A stretch of DNA of 5,147 nucleotides. Source: Oscillospiraceae bacterium (lineage in GTDB: Bacteria; Bacillota; Clostridia; Oscillospirales; Ruminococcaceae). The notes beneath the pieces were generated by a model. That model ran no database searches and was not told the origin of the DNA. It saw only the letters and a program-made list of their open reading frames with translations. Of this stretch, positions 1-5,147 are shown piece after piece (within the stretch, counting starts at the first letter, position 1; every line of letters starts with the position of its first letter). The stretch is from NCBI GenBank assembly GCA_016302655.1, contig JAEDNF010000126.1:1-5147 (forward strand). Reading direction: 5' to 3'. The position numbers and the translations under genes are program-made.

Positions 1-35
1 ATTCGGGTAAAATAAGTGTAAAATCATCGTTTTGG

Positions 36-63
36 AGGCGGCGACTGCTTGCAGGAGCCGCCT
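36..63. repeat. Imperfect inverted repeat (hairpin) downstream of the regulator gene
   Basis: The arms AGGCGGC (36-42) and GCCGCCT (57-63) are exact reverse complements. Inside them CTG (45-47) pairs with CAG (52-54) around a CTTG loop, leaving a GA/GA internal mismatch. The RNA of either strand could fold, but neither strand has a T tract after the stem, so it is not a standard intrinsic terminator. It may be the end of a gene lying left of the window, an attenuator, or a factor-assisted end for the leftward regulator transcript. The rest of 1-164 shows no gene with a start and ribosome binding site. Confidence 0.5.
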
Positions 64-164
64 GTGTTATCCCGTCAATGTCGAAATGAACAAATGGATA
101 GACAGACTGTTGGTATAATCACTTAAGATATTTGTCTGTTGCTCAACAAGCATAAAAAAGTTGA

Positions 165-1018
165 TTATTCTATCTTCATGCTTTGCTCCGTCCTCCACTT
201 TTTCGGCGATACTCCATAGATCTTTTTAAACGCCCTGGAGAAATGAAGCTGATTGTCATATCCCACCGCAGTGCTGATATTGCCTACAGAAAGCCGTGTC
301 AGCTTTAAAAGCTCGGTTGCTTTAACCATACGATATCGCAACAAAAAATCCTGTGGGGATTTACCGAGAGATTCTTTGAAAATCTTGCCGAAATAACTTC
401 TGTTCAGTCCGCAAACATCTGCGATATCTTCAACGGTAATATCATTCTGGAAGTTGTGCTCGATAAATACAAGCGCTTCTTGTATGTAGAAATCACGGAG
501 CTTGCTGACATGATTAACTTGTATTCCGGCGGTTGAACGGGTAAGATAGTCAATAAATAAATACAGATGTCCCATAAGATGAAATGGAGATGAGCTGCCG
601 TTTTCGGCAATATAGTTCATCTCTCTCATCATTTCTTCCCGTAAATCCTTTGAGCGTGCTCTATAAACAGGATTGTCGGGTGAAAATCCCGAAGCTTCTA
701 CTACAGCCTTTGCACGCAGTCCGTCGAATTCTATCCAGACATATTCCCATGGCATATCCTTATCGGCTACATAAGTTGTTATCTGATTGGGAAAAATCAT
801 AAAGCCCTGCATACTTTTTATATTATATTCCTTTGTATTTCCGTCGCTGTCATATGAATAAAGAACCCCGGTGCCCGAAATTACATAATGAAACAAGTAA
901 TGGTTTCTTGCGGCAGGGCCAAAGGAATGGGCAGGTGAGCATTTCTCCCGACCGAATTGAAAAAGGCTTAAGTCAAAAAACTATCATTTGGGAATACAGA
1001 GAAGAGCAAATCGTTCAT
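165..1018 (-). CDS. AraC-family sugar-responsive transcriptional regulator (MsmR/RafR-like), frameshifted
   Basis: This is a DNA-binding regulator, probably controlling the divergent sugar-transport operon. The ATG at 1018 follows GGAGGT with a 5-nt gap, but its frame stops after 16 codons (TAA at 970-968). The rest of the protein is open one frame over, down to TAA at 167-165. One added T in the run at 975-980 restores 284 residues, a normal family length. The rebuilt N-terminus (about 15-45) reads GREKCSPAHSFGPAARNHYL and then HYVISGTG, typical of the AraC cupin-like sensing domain. Two helix-turn-helix units sit at about residues 194-215 (ITVEDIADVCGLNRSYFGKI) and 244-266 (SVGNISTAVGY..), with the usual GVSPKKWR ending. 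An internal TTG start at 896 would cut into the cupin and has no ribosome binding site, so it is unlikely. Family and layout are clear. The inducer is unknown, and whether the gene works depends on whether the frameshift is real. Confidence 0.9.
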
Positions 1019-1023
1019 AGTGT

Positions 1024-1029
1024 ACCTCC
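1024..1029 (-). promoter_or_regulatory. Ribosome binding site of the AraC-family gene
   Basis: The minus strand reads GGAGGT, then 5 nt, then ATG at 1018. This strong site fixes the true start of the regulator upstream of the frameshift and argues against the internal TTG at 896. Confidence 0.8.
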
Positions 1030-1065
1030 AACATATAGCAAAAGAAAAAGTTAATATTTTTTATC

Positions 1066-1094
1066 AGTATAACACAAAATATACCCTAATGCAA
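1066..1094 (-). promoter_or_regulatory. Promoter for the AraC-family regulator
   Basis: On the minus strand TTGCAT (1094-1089) is followed by exactly 17 nt and TATACT (1071-1066), with a TG one base upstream of the -10 (extended -10). Predicted transcription starts near 1059, leaving a leader of about 40 nt that contains the GGAGGT site. The -35 box lies inside the AATGCA inverted repeat (1088-1101), so a protein bound there would compete with RNA polymerase. This suggests autoregulation, which is inference. Confidence 0.6.
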
Positions 1095-1170
1095 CTGCAT
1101 TTTCATTAATGCATTGAAATATCGAAAAATGGTATATAACTGCTGTTTTTTAGTGATTTACAGAATGCAT
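1088..1170. promoter_or_regulatory. Repeated AATGCA motifs, candidate operator of the AraC-family regulator
   Basis: AATGCA occurs at 1088-1093 (facing TGCATT at 1096-1101), at 1108-1113 (within the palindrome AATGCATT, 1108-1115) and at 1164-1169 (within AATGCAT). The first two are 20 bp apart, about two helical turns, the spacing expected for an AraC-type protein with two helix-turn-helix units or a dimer on one DNA face. The third lies between the -35 and -10 of the proposed operon promoter. Assigning these sites to this regulator is inference from position. Confidence 0.4.
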
Positions 1171-1178
1171 AATGGTAT
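1128..1178 (+). repeat. Direct repeat AATGGTAT in the divergent control region
   Basis: AATGGTAT occurs exactly at 1128-1135 and 1171-1178, 43 bp apart (about four helical turns). The second copy is directly upstream of the proposed -10 at 1181-1186. It may be part of a regulator site, or chance in AT-rich DNA. Confidence 0.35.
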
Positions 1179-1186
1179 GATATTCT
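1157..1186 (+). promoter_or_regulatory. Probable promoter of the sugar-transport/gtfA operon
   Basis: TTTACA (1157-1162) and TATTCT (1181-1186) are separated by 18 bp, and TG at 1178-1179 gives an extended -10. Transcription would start near 1193 with a leader of about 36 nt. A second candidate is TTGAAA (1114-1119) with TATAAC (1135-1140). Its 15-bp spacing is poor, but its -35 touches the AATGCATT palindrome, as in AraC-activated promoters. The sequence cannot decide between them. Confidence 0.45.
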
Positions 1187-1197
1187 ATAGGCAAGAG

Positions 1198-1212
1198 ATA
1201 AAACCGCTTAAA
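1198..1212. promoter_or_regulatory. Degenerate cre-like site (possible CcpA binding)
   Basis: The 15 bases ATAAAACCGCTTAAA fit the catabolite-responsive-element consensus WTGNAANCGNWNNCW at all fixed positions except two: the third base (A for G) and the fourteenth (A for C). It lies between the predicted transcription start and the ribosome binding site of the binding-protein gene, where bound CcpA could block transcription. Carbon catabolite control is common for such operons, but this match is weak. Confidence 0.25.
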
Positions 1213-1229
1213 AAGGGAGGTAATTCAAT

Positions 1230-2516
1230 ATGAGAAAAGGTAAGGTTGCAATTTCGCTTGTGGCTGCCGCAATACTCACTTCAACGTTACTTTCAGGCTG
1301 TTCGGCAGACAGCTCACAGCAGGGAGTAACCACCGTCACAATGCTCCAGTACAAGCCTGAAGCAGTAAAGGCATTTGAAAAGATTGAAAAGCTTTTCAAC
1401 GATACCCACGATGATATTCAGCTTAAAATCGAATCTCCGAACGAGGCGATGACCGTACTCAAAACCCGCCTTATCAGAGAAGATTACCCCGACATTGTCG
1501 GCATCGGCGGAGATATGAACTACTCTAACTTCCTTGACGCAGACTTATTTGAAGATATTTCCGACATAGAGATAATTGACACAATAAATCCGGCATACAG
1601 TAAAATGGAAAAAGAGCTTGAGCTTATACCGAAAGAAGGAGTTTATGCCCTGCCTTATGCGGCGAATGCGGCAGGAATACTCTACAACAAGGATATGTTT
1701 GAGCAGAACGGCTGGGTAATTCCTGAGACCTGGAGTGAATTTATTTCCCTTTGCGACAAAATAAAGGCAAGCGGTACTAATCCGCTTTATCTCGGATATA
1801 AGGACACCTGGACCTGTCTTGCACCCTGGAATGCGCTTGCAGTAGGACTTGCCCCCTCTGATGTCTGCAGTAATGTAAACGCAGGAAAGACTACATTTGC
1901 GGCAGAATACCCTGAGGTAGCCGAGAAAATAAAAGTTCTGCTGGATTATGCTGAGCCTAACCCTTATGCGTACAGCTACAATGACGCTTGCACAGCCTTT
2001 GCAAGAGGACAGTCGGCGATGTACCCGATCGGCAGTTACGCAGTGCCGCAGATACTTTCGGTTAATCCCGATATGAACATTGATTCGTTTACATTCCCTG
2101 CAAACGAAAATGAAGAGGATAATGTGCTTAATTCCGGTATTGACCTTCATTTCTCGGTAATGAAAAACACCAAGAATAAGGAAGCCGTATATGAAGTTCT
2201 CCGTTTCCTGTTCAAAGACGAAACGGTTCAGATATATCTTGACGAACAGGGCGGAATCCCCTGTAAGCAAGGCGACTTCGAGCTGTCTAAGTTCCTTAAC
2301 GGAATGGAAAAGTATATCAGGGAAGGCAGAATGTCCGACTACCAGGATCACCACTATCCCAGCGAGATGAGCGTTGATGCGATGATACAGACTTATTTGA
2401 TGGACAAGAGCGATAATGCTGCGGAGCTTTTCCTTGAACGCTTCGACAAGGAATGGGTAAGATACAACCGGGACCTTATCGCACGGGTACAAAAATACGA
2501 GGAGGAACATAAATGA
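1230..2516 (+). CDS. msmE: ABC transporter sugar-binding lipoprotein (family 1 solute-binding protein, MsmE-like)
   Basis: This extracellular, membrane-anchored receptor captures a sugar and delivers it to the two permeases encoded next. The 428-residue length is usual for carbohydrate-binding SBP_bac_1 proteins. The N-terminus has basic residues (RKGK), a hydrophobic stretch at 6-20 and a lipobox L21-S-G-C24, so Cys24 should be lipidated after signal peptidase II cleavage. Family hallmarks are ALPYAANAAGILYNKDMFEQ (140-159), PETWSEF (165-171) and the segment FARGQSAMYPIGSY (257-270). Many Trp and Tyr residues suit sugar stacking. The ATG at 1230 follows GGGAGG (1215-1220) by 9 nt. The gene opens the operon and its TGA overlaps the next gene's ATG. 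The name msmE rests on gene order. Downstream gtfA points to sucrose or a sucrose-containing oligosaccharide, but sequence alone does not settle the ligand. Confidence 0.93.
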   Translation: MRKGKVAISLVAAAILTSTLLSGCSADSSQQGVTTVTMLQYKPEAVKAFEKIEKLFNDTHDDIQLKIESPNEAMTVLKTRLIREDYPDIVGIGGDMNYSNFLDADLFEDISDIEIIDTINPAYSKMEKELELIPKEGVYALPYAANAAGILYNKDMFEQNGWVIPETWSEFISLCDKIKASGTNPLYLGYKDTWTCLAPWNALAVGLAPSDVCSNVNAGKTTFAAEYPEVAEKIKVLLDYAEPNPYAYSYNDACTAFARGQSAMYPIGSYAVPQILSVNPDMNIDSFTFPANENEEDNVLNSGIDLHFSVMKNTKNKEAVYEVLRFLFKDETVQIYLDEQGGIPCKQGDFELSKFLNGMEKYIREGRMSDYQDHHYPSEMSVDAMIQTYLMDKSDNAAELFLERFDKEWVRYNRDLIARVQKYEEEHK

Positions 2517-3391
2517 AAAGTAAAAAAGTATTATCAAGACGAATGACCTTTATACTGATGCTGGCTCCTGCGCTTATTCTCTTTATCGTATTTAACACGA
2601 TCCCTCTGATAACAGGCACTATGTACAGCTTTACAAATTACAAAGGATACGGAAGCTTTGAGTTTGTAGGTCTTCGCAATTATATAGACCTGTTCAGCGA
2701 CACAAGAGTCTGGAATTCCTATCTGTTCACATTCAAGTACGCTATTGTAGGAACACTGCTTGTAAATGTAATCAGTCTTGTGCTTGCTATGGGACTCAAC
2801 AGCAAAATAAAAATGAAAAATACCCTCCGTGGAGTATATTTCCTGCCGAATGTTCTTGGCGGCTTGGTAGTAGGCTATATTTTCAGTTTTATCTTCACAT
2901 ATATAATCCCTGCAGTTGGCTCTGCACTCAATATCGGTTTTCTCGAAAACAGTATACTTGCCAGCGAGGAGTACGCATGGATAGGCGTTCTTGTAGTCGG
3001 CGTATGGCAGTCGGTAGCTATGAATACAATTATCTACATTTCGGGACTGCAGACGATTCCAGGGGATATATATGAGGCAGGAATGATTGACGGCGTTACC
3101 CCGTGGCAGAAGTTCAGACATCTCACTCTGCCGATGCTTATGCCGTTTGTTACAACAAACCTCGTCCTCAGCACCAAGAATATGCTTATGGTATTCGATC
3201 AGATCATGGCGTTGACAAAGGGCGGACCTGCACAGAGTACCGAGTCCATTTCCTATCTCATCTACAAGAACGGTATGGATGGAGGACAGTTCGGCTTCCA
3301 GAGCGCAAACGCAGTTATGTTCTTCGTAGTGATTGTTGCTATATCCATTTTCCAGATGGTTATTACAAATAAAAAGGAGGAGCAGTTATGA
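2513..3391 (+). CDS. msmF: ABC transporter sugar permease, MalF/MsmF-like
   Basis: This is one of two inner-membrane subunits forming the sugar channel. It has 292 residues and about six predicted membrane segments, near 13-34, 73-95, 107-130, 157-179, 207-226 and 266-284. The EAA loop that contacts the ATPase is at 183-211: IPGDIYEAGMIDGVTPWQ, then the LTLPMLMP segment. Further MalF-type marks are LAPALI near the N-terminus, YFLPNVLGG (109-117) and LTKGGPAQSTE (234-244). It lacks the large periplasmic insert of E. coli MalF, as is normal for Gram-positive MsmF-type proteins. ATG at 2513 overlaps the preceding stop by 4 bp (ATGA) and follows GGAGG (2501-2505) by 7 nt, so translation is probably coupled. 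The symbol rests on position; the transported sugar is not certain. Confidence 0.95.
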   Translation: MKSKKVLSRRMTFILMLAPALILFIVFNTIPLITGTMYSFTNYKGYGSFEFVGLRNYIDLFSDTRVWNSYLFTFKYAIVGTLLVNVISLVLAMGLNSKIKMKNTLRGVYFLPNVLGGLVVGYIFSFIFTYIIPAVGSALNIGFLENSILASEEYAWIGVLVVGVWQSVAMNTIIYISGLQTIPGDIYEAGMIDGVTPWQKFRHLTLPMLMPFVTTNLVLSTKNMLMVFDQIMALTKGGPAQSTESISYLIYKNGMDGGQFGFQSANAVMFFVVIVAISIFQMVITNKKEEQL

Positions 3392-4302
3392 GTGATAAGA
3401 TGACAGGTGTTGCAAACACAGTTGAAGCAGTAACAGGCAATATTCCCTCCAAAAAGTCGAGGATAAGCAAGAGTAAGGTTTCCTCCGCCATAATAACCGC
3501 TTTTCTGATAATCGGATGTTTTACTATCCTTTTCCCGTTGTATATGACTATCATCATAGCGTTCAAATCCCCTGCGGAGATGACCAATGATATCGGGGGA
3601 GCACTGAGTTTTCCCCAGAGCTTCAGCTTTGACAATTTTGCGGAGGCAATAAGAGTAACCGACTTCTGGCACTCGCTCGCAAACAGCGTTATTATTACGG
3701 GCGCATCCATTGTTCTCTCAATAATCATTCACTCAATGGCAGGCTATGCCATCGGCAGAAATATGAAGCGTAAGAAGAGCTTCAGGCTGATATATTTCTA
3801 TATTGTAAGCGGTATGTTCGTTCCCTTTGCAATACTTATGATGCCCCTTGTAAAGCAGACTGCCATACTGGGACTTGACAATATGTTCGGCGTAATAATT
3901 CTCTATACAGTATTCTATATGCCGATGAATGTCATGCTTTACAGCGGATATATGAAGAATATTCCGCTTGCTATGGAGGAGGCGGCAGATATTGACGGAG
4001 CTTCGGCATGGCGCACCTACTGGACAATAATTTTCCCGATGATGAAGCCCATGCACGCAACCGTAGCCGTTCTTACTGCTCTGGGAACATGGAACGATGT
4101 TATGACGCCTCTCGTTATTATGTCAGGCTCCGAAAACACCACTCTGCCCCTTGCACAGCTTAATTTCCAGACGCAGTTCGGTACGAACTACAACCTTGCC
4201 TTTGCTTCATATCTGTTGGCTTTGCTTCCTATCGTGATATTATATCTGATTTGTCAGAAGCAGATAATCGGAGGCGTTGCAAACGGCGCAGTAAAGGGTT
4301 GA
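3388..4302 (+). CDS. msmG: ABC transporter sugar permease, MalG/MsmG-like
   Basis: This is the second membrane subunit of the importer, pairing with the MsmF-like protein. It has 304 residues. The EAA loop at 192-221 reads IPLAMEEAADIDGASAWRTY, then the FPMMKP segment, a near-perfect MalG-type match. Other marks are FPLYMTIIIAFKSP (49-62), FDNFAEA (81-87), YAIGR (120-124) and the family C-terminus IIGGVANGAVKG. About six membrane segments are visible, starting near 33, 99, 135, 166, 222 and 270. The first 30 residues are hydrophilic and rich in Lys and Ser (SKKSRISKSK), somewhat longer than the usual short cytoplasmic start. ATG at 3388 overlaps the preceding TGA by 4 bp and follows AAGGAGG (3374-3380) by 7 nt, which supports this start. 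The symbol rests on gene order. No ATPase gene follows before gtfA. Confidence 0.95.
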   Translation: MSDKMTGVANTVEAVTGNIPSKKSRISKSKVSSAIITAFLIIGCFTILFPLYMTIIIAFKSPAEMTNDIGGALSFPQSFSFDNFAEAIRVTDFWHSLANSVIITGASIVLSIIIHSMAGYAIGRNMKRKKSFRLIYFYIVSGMFVPFAILMMPLVKQTAILGLDNMFGVIILYTVFYMPMNVMLYSGYMKNIPLAMEEAADIDGASAWRTYWTIIFPMMKPMHATVAVLTALGTWNDVMTPLVIMSGSENTTLPLAQLNFQTQFGTNYNLAFASYLLALLPIVILYLICQKQIIGGVANGAVKG

Positions 4303-4312
4303 TATACGATTA

Positions 4313-4338
4313 TTTCCCCTGCCGTACGGCAGGGGAAA
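4313..4338. repeat. Perfect 26-bp palindrome between the permease gene and gtfA
   Basis: TTTCCCCTGCCGT (4313-4325) is followed at once by its exact reverse complement (4326-4338). As RNA it forms a stem of about 11 pairs with a GUAC loop, starting 11 nt after the permease stop. Neither strand has a T tract after it (plus strand continues ACATTAG), so full intrinsic termination is unlikely. Partial termination, protection of the upstream mRNA end, or RNase processing that sets transporter and enzyme levels apart are possible; a protein-binding operator is an alternative. The structure is certain, its role is not. Confidence 0.8.
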
Positions 4339-4372
4339 ACATTAGCTGACGCATTGAAAGGAAAATACTGCT

Positions 4373-5147
4373 ATGAAAATACAGAATAAAATAATGCTTA
4401 TAACATACGCAGACAGTATGGGCAAAAACATCAAGGAACTTCACGGAGTTCTCGATAAACACTACAAGAAGGCTGTAGGCGGTGTTCATATTCTGCCGTT
4501 TTTTCCGTCGTCTGCCGACAGAGGTTTTGCACCTATGAGATATGATGTTGTAGACGAGAGGTTCGGCACCTTTTCCGACATTGAGAAGATGGGCGAAGAA
4601 TACTATCTTATGTTCGATTTTATGGTCAATCATATCTCGGCGAGTTCGGAGTATTTCAAGGATTTTCTGCTTAAAAAGGATAATTCCGAATACAAGGATA
4701 TGTTTATCCGTTATAAAGATTTCTGGGAAAACGGAGAACCTACCCCTGAAGAAACGGACATTATTTACAAACGCAAGCCGAGAGCGCCTTATATAGAAGC
4801 CAAATTTGCCGACGGCACAACAGAAAAGGTATGGTGCACTTTCTGCGAGGAGCAGATAGATCTTGATATAACAAAGGACACAACCAAGAAATTCATATCA
4901 GACACCATCCGTGAGATGTGCCGCAGAGGCGCTTCGATAATAAGACTTGACGCTTTTGCCTATGCAGTTAAAAAGGCGGGAACAAGCTGCTTTTTTATCG
5001 AGCCGGATATATGGGAGCTGCTTTACGATATAGAAAAGATCGCTTGTGAGGGCGGAGCAGAGATACTTCCCGAGATACACGAGCATTACACAATCCCTAT
5101 GAAAATTGCGGACAAGGGCTTCTGGATTTACGATTTTGCTCTGCCTG
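4373..5147 (+). CDS. gtfA: Sucrose phosphorylase GtfA (glycoside hydrolase family 13, subfamily 18), 3' end cut by the window
   Basis: This cytoplasmic enzyme splits sucrose with phosphate into alpha-D-glucose 1-phosphate and fructose, saving ATP in sugar breakdown. The first 258 codons are present with no stop, about half of the usual 480-500 residues. The start MKIQNKIMLITYADSMGKN and the segments GGVHILPFFPSSADRGFAP (36-54) and YYLMFDFMVNHIS (77-89) match S. mutans GtfA as I recall it. The likely nucleophile is Asp193 in IRLDAFAYA and the acid/base Glu234 in EILPEIHEHY, both intact; IYDFALP follows at 252-258. ATG at 4373 follows AAAGGA (4357-4362) by 10 nt. It lies 70 nt after the permease gene, beyond a palindrome, and is probably in the same operon. 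A close relative, sucrose 6F-phosphate phosphorylase, cannot be excluded. The neighbouring ABC importer brings in unphosphorylated sugar, which favours plain sucrose phosphorylase. Confidence 0.93.
   Translation, partial: MKIQNKIMLITYADSMGKNIKELHGVLDKHYKKAVGGVHILPFFPSSADRGFAPMRYDVVDERFGTFSDIEKMGEEYYLMFDFMVNHISASSEYFKDFLLKKDNSEYKDMFIRYKDFWENGEPTPEETDIIYKRKPRAPYIEAKFADGTTEKVWCTFCEEQIDLDITKDTTKKFISDTIREMCRRGASIIRLDAFAYAVKKAGTSCFFIEPDIWELLYDIEKIACEGGAEILPEIHEHYTIPMKIADKGFWIYDFALP

Noticed and set aside
69..153. Minus-strand 28-codon frame starting at ATG 153
   Set aside because: No ribosome binding site, no conserved features, and it is too short to support.
165..896. Short version of the regulator starting at TTG 896
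   Set aside because: No ribosome binding site precedes it, it removes the conserved first strands of the cupin domain, and a strong ATG start with GGAGGT exists upstream.
833..1054. Plus-strand open frame of 73 codons
   Set aside because: It is antisense to the N-terminal cupin region of the AraC-family gene and has no recognisable product.
1545..2537. Long minus-strand open frame of 330 codons
   Set aside because: It lies opposite the binding-protein gene, has no family resemblance I recognise, and the plus-strand protein there is clearly a real family member.
4313..4338. Palindrome as a Rho-independent terminator
   Set aside because: The stem is strong but neither strand has the T run needed after it, and gtfA follows closely in the same direction.
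4310..4633. Minus-strand open frame of 107 codons
   Set aside because: It runs through the palindrome and opposite the conserved start of gtfA; no ribosome binding site or known family.
1..5147. Mobile element, CRISPR array, tRNA or rRNA, or a new defence system
   Set aside because: I saw no transposase, regular spaced repeats, cloverleaf or rRNA-like sequence; all genes fit a known sugar-uptake operon.

Overview
The window holds most of a carbohydrate-uptake locus of the msm/gtfA type, known from the multiple-sugar-metabolism locus of Streptococcus mutans. The base composition is moderate. Every gene has a strong GGAGG-type ribosome binding site, the binding protein is a Gram-positive-style lipoprotein, and the protein sequences look clostridial. 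Together these suggest an anaerobic Firmicute, probably a gut or rumen Oscillospiraceae (Ruminococcus-like). That placement is inference from sequence style, not a database result.

Layout. Positions 1-164 hold no convincing gene, only an imperfect hairpin and short palindromic motifs. On the minus strand, 165-1018 encodes an AraC-family regulator with an N-terminal cupin-like sensing domain and two C-terminal helix-turn-helix units. Its reading frame is broken by one base at a run of six A (975-980, plus strand). Positions 1019-1229 are a divergent control region with a recognisable promoter for each direction, repeated AATGCA and AATGGTAT motifs, and a weak cre-like site. On the plus strand follow a sugar-binding lipoprotein (1230-2516), two ABC-transporter permeases (2513-3391 and 3388-4302), and the first 258 codons of a sucrose phosphorylase, GtfA (4373 to the window edge). 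The first three plus-strand genes overlap by 4 bp at ATGA junctions. A perfect 26-bp palindrome lies between the second permease and gtfA.

How the genes work together. The lipoprotein captures an oligosaccharide or sucrose outside the cell and the two permeases form the membrane channel. An ATPase not encoded in this window, probably an MsmK-type subunit shared between sugar transporters, would drive import. GtfA would then split sucrose with phosphate into glucose 1-phosphate and fructose. The divergent AraC protein is the natural candidate to control the operon in response to sugar.

The system itself is well known. The points most worth checking are the frameshift in the regulator, which falls on a T TTT TTG slippery-type heptamer, the intercistronic palindrome, and the repeat architecture of the divergent promoter. 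I found no sign of an undescribed system, mobile element, CRISPR array or RNA gene.
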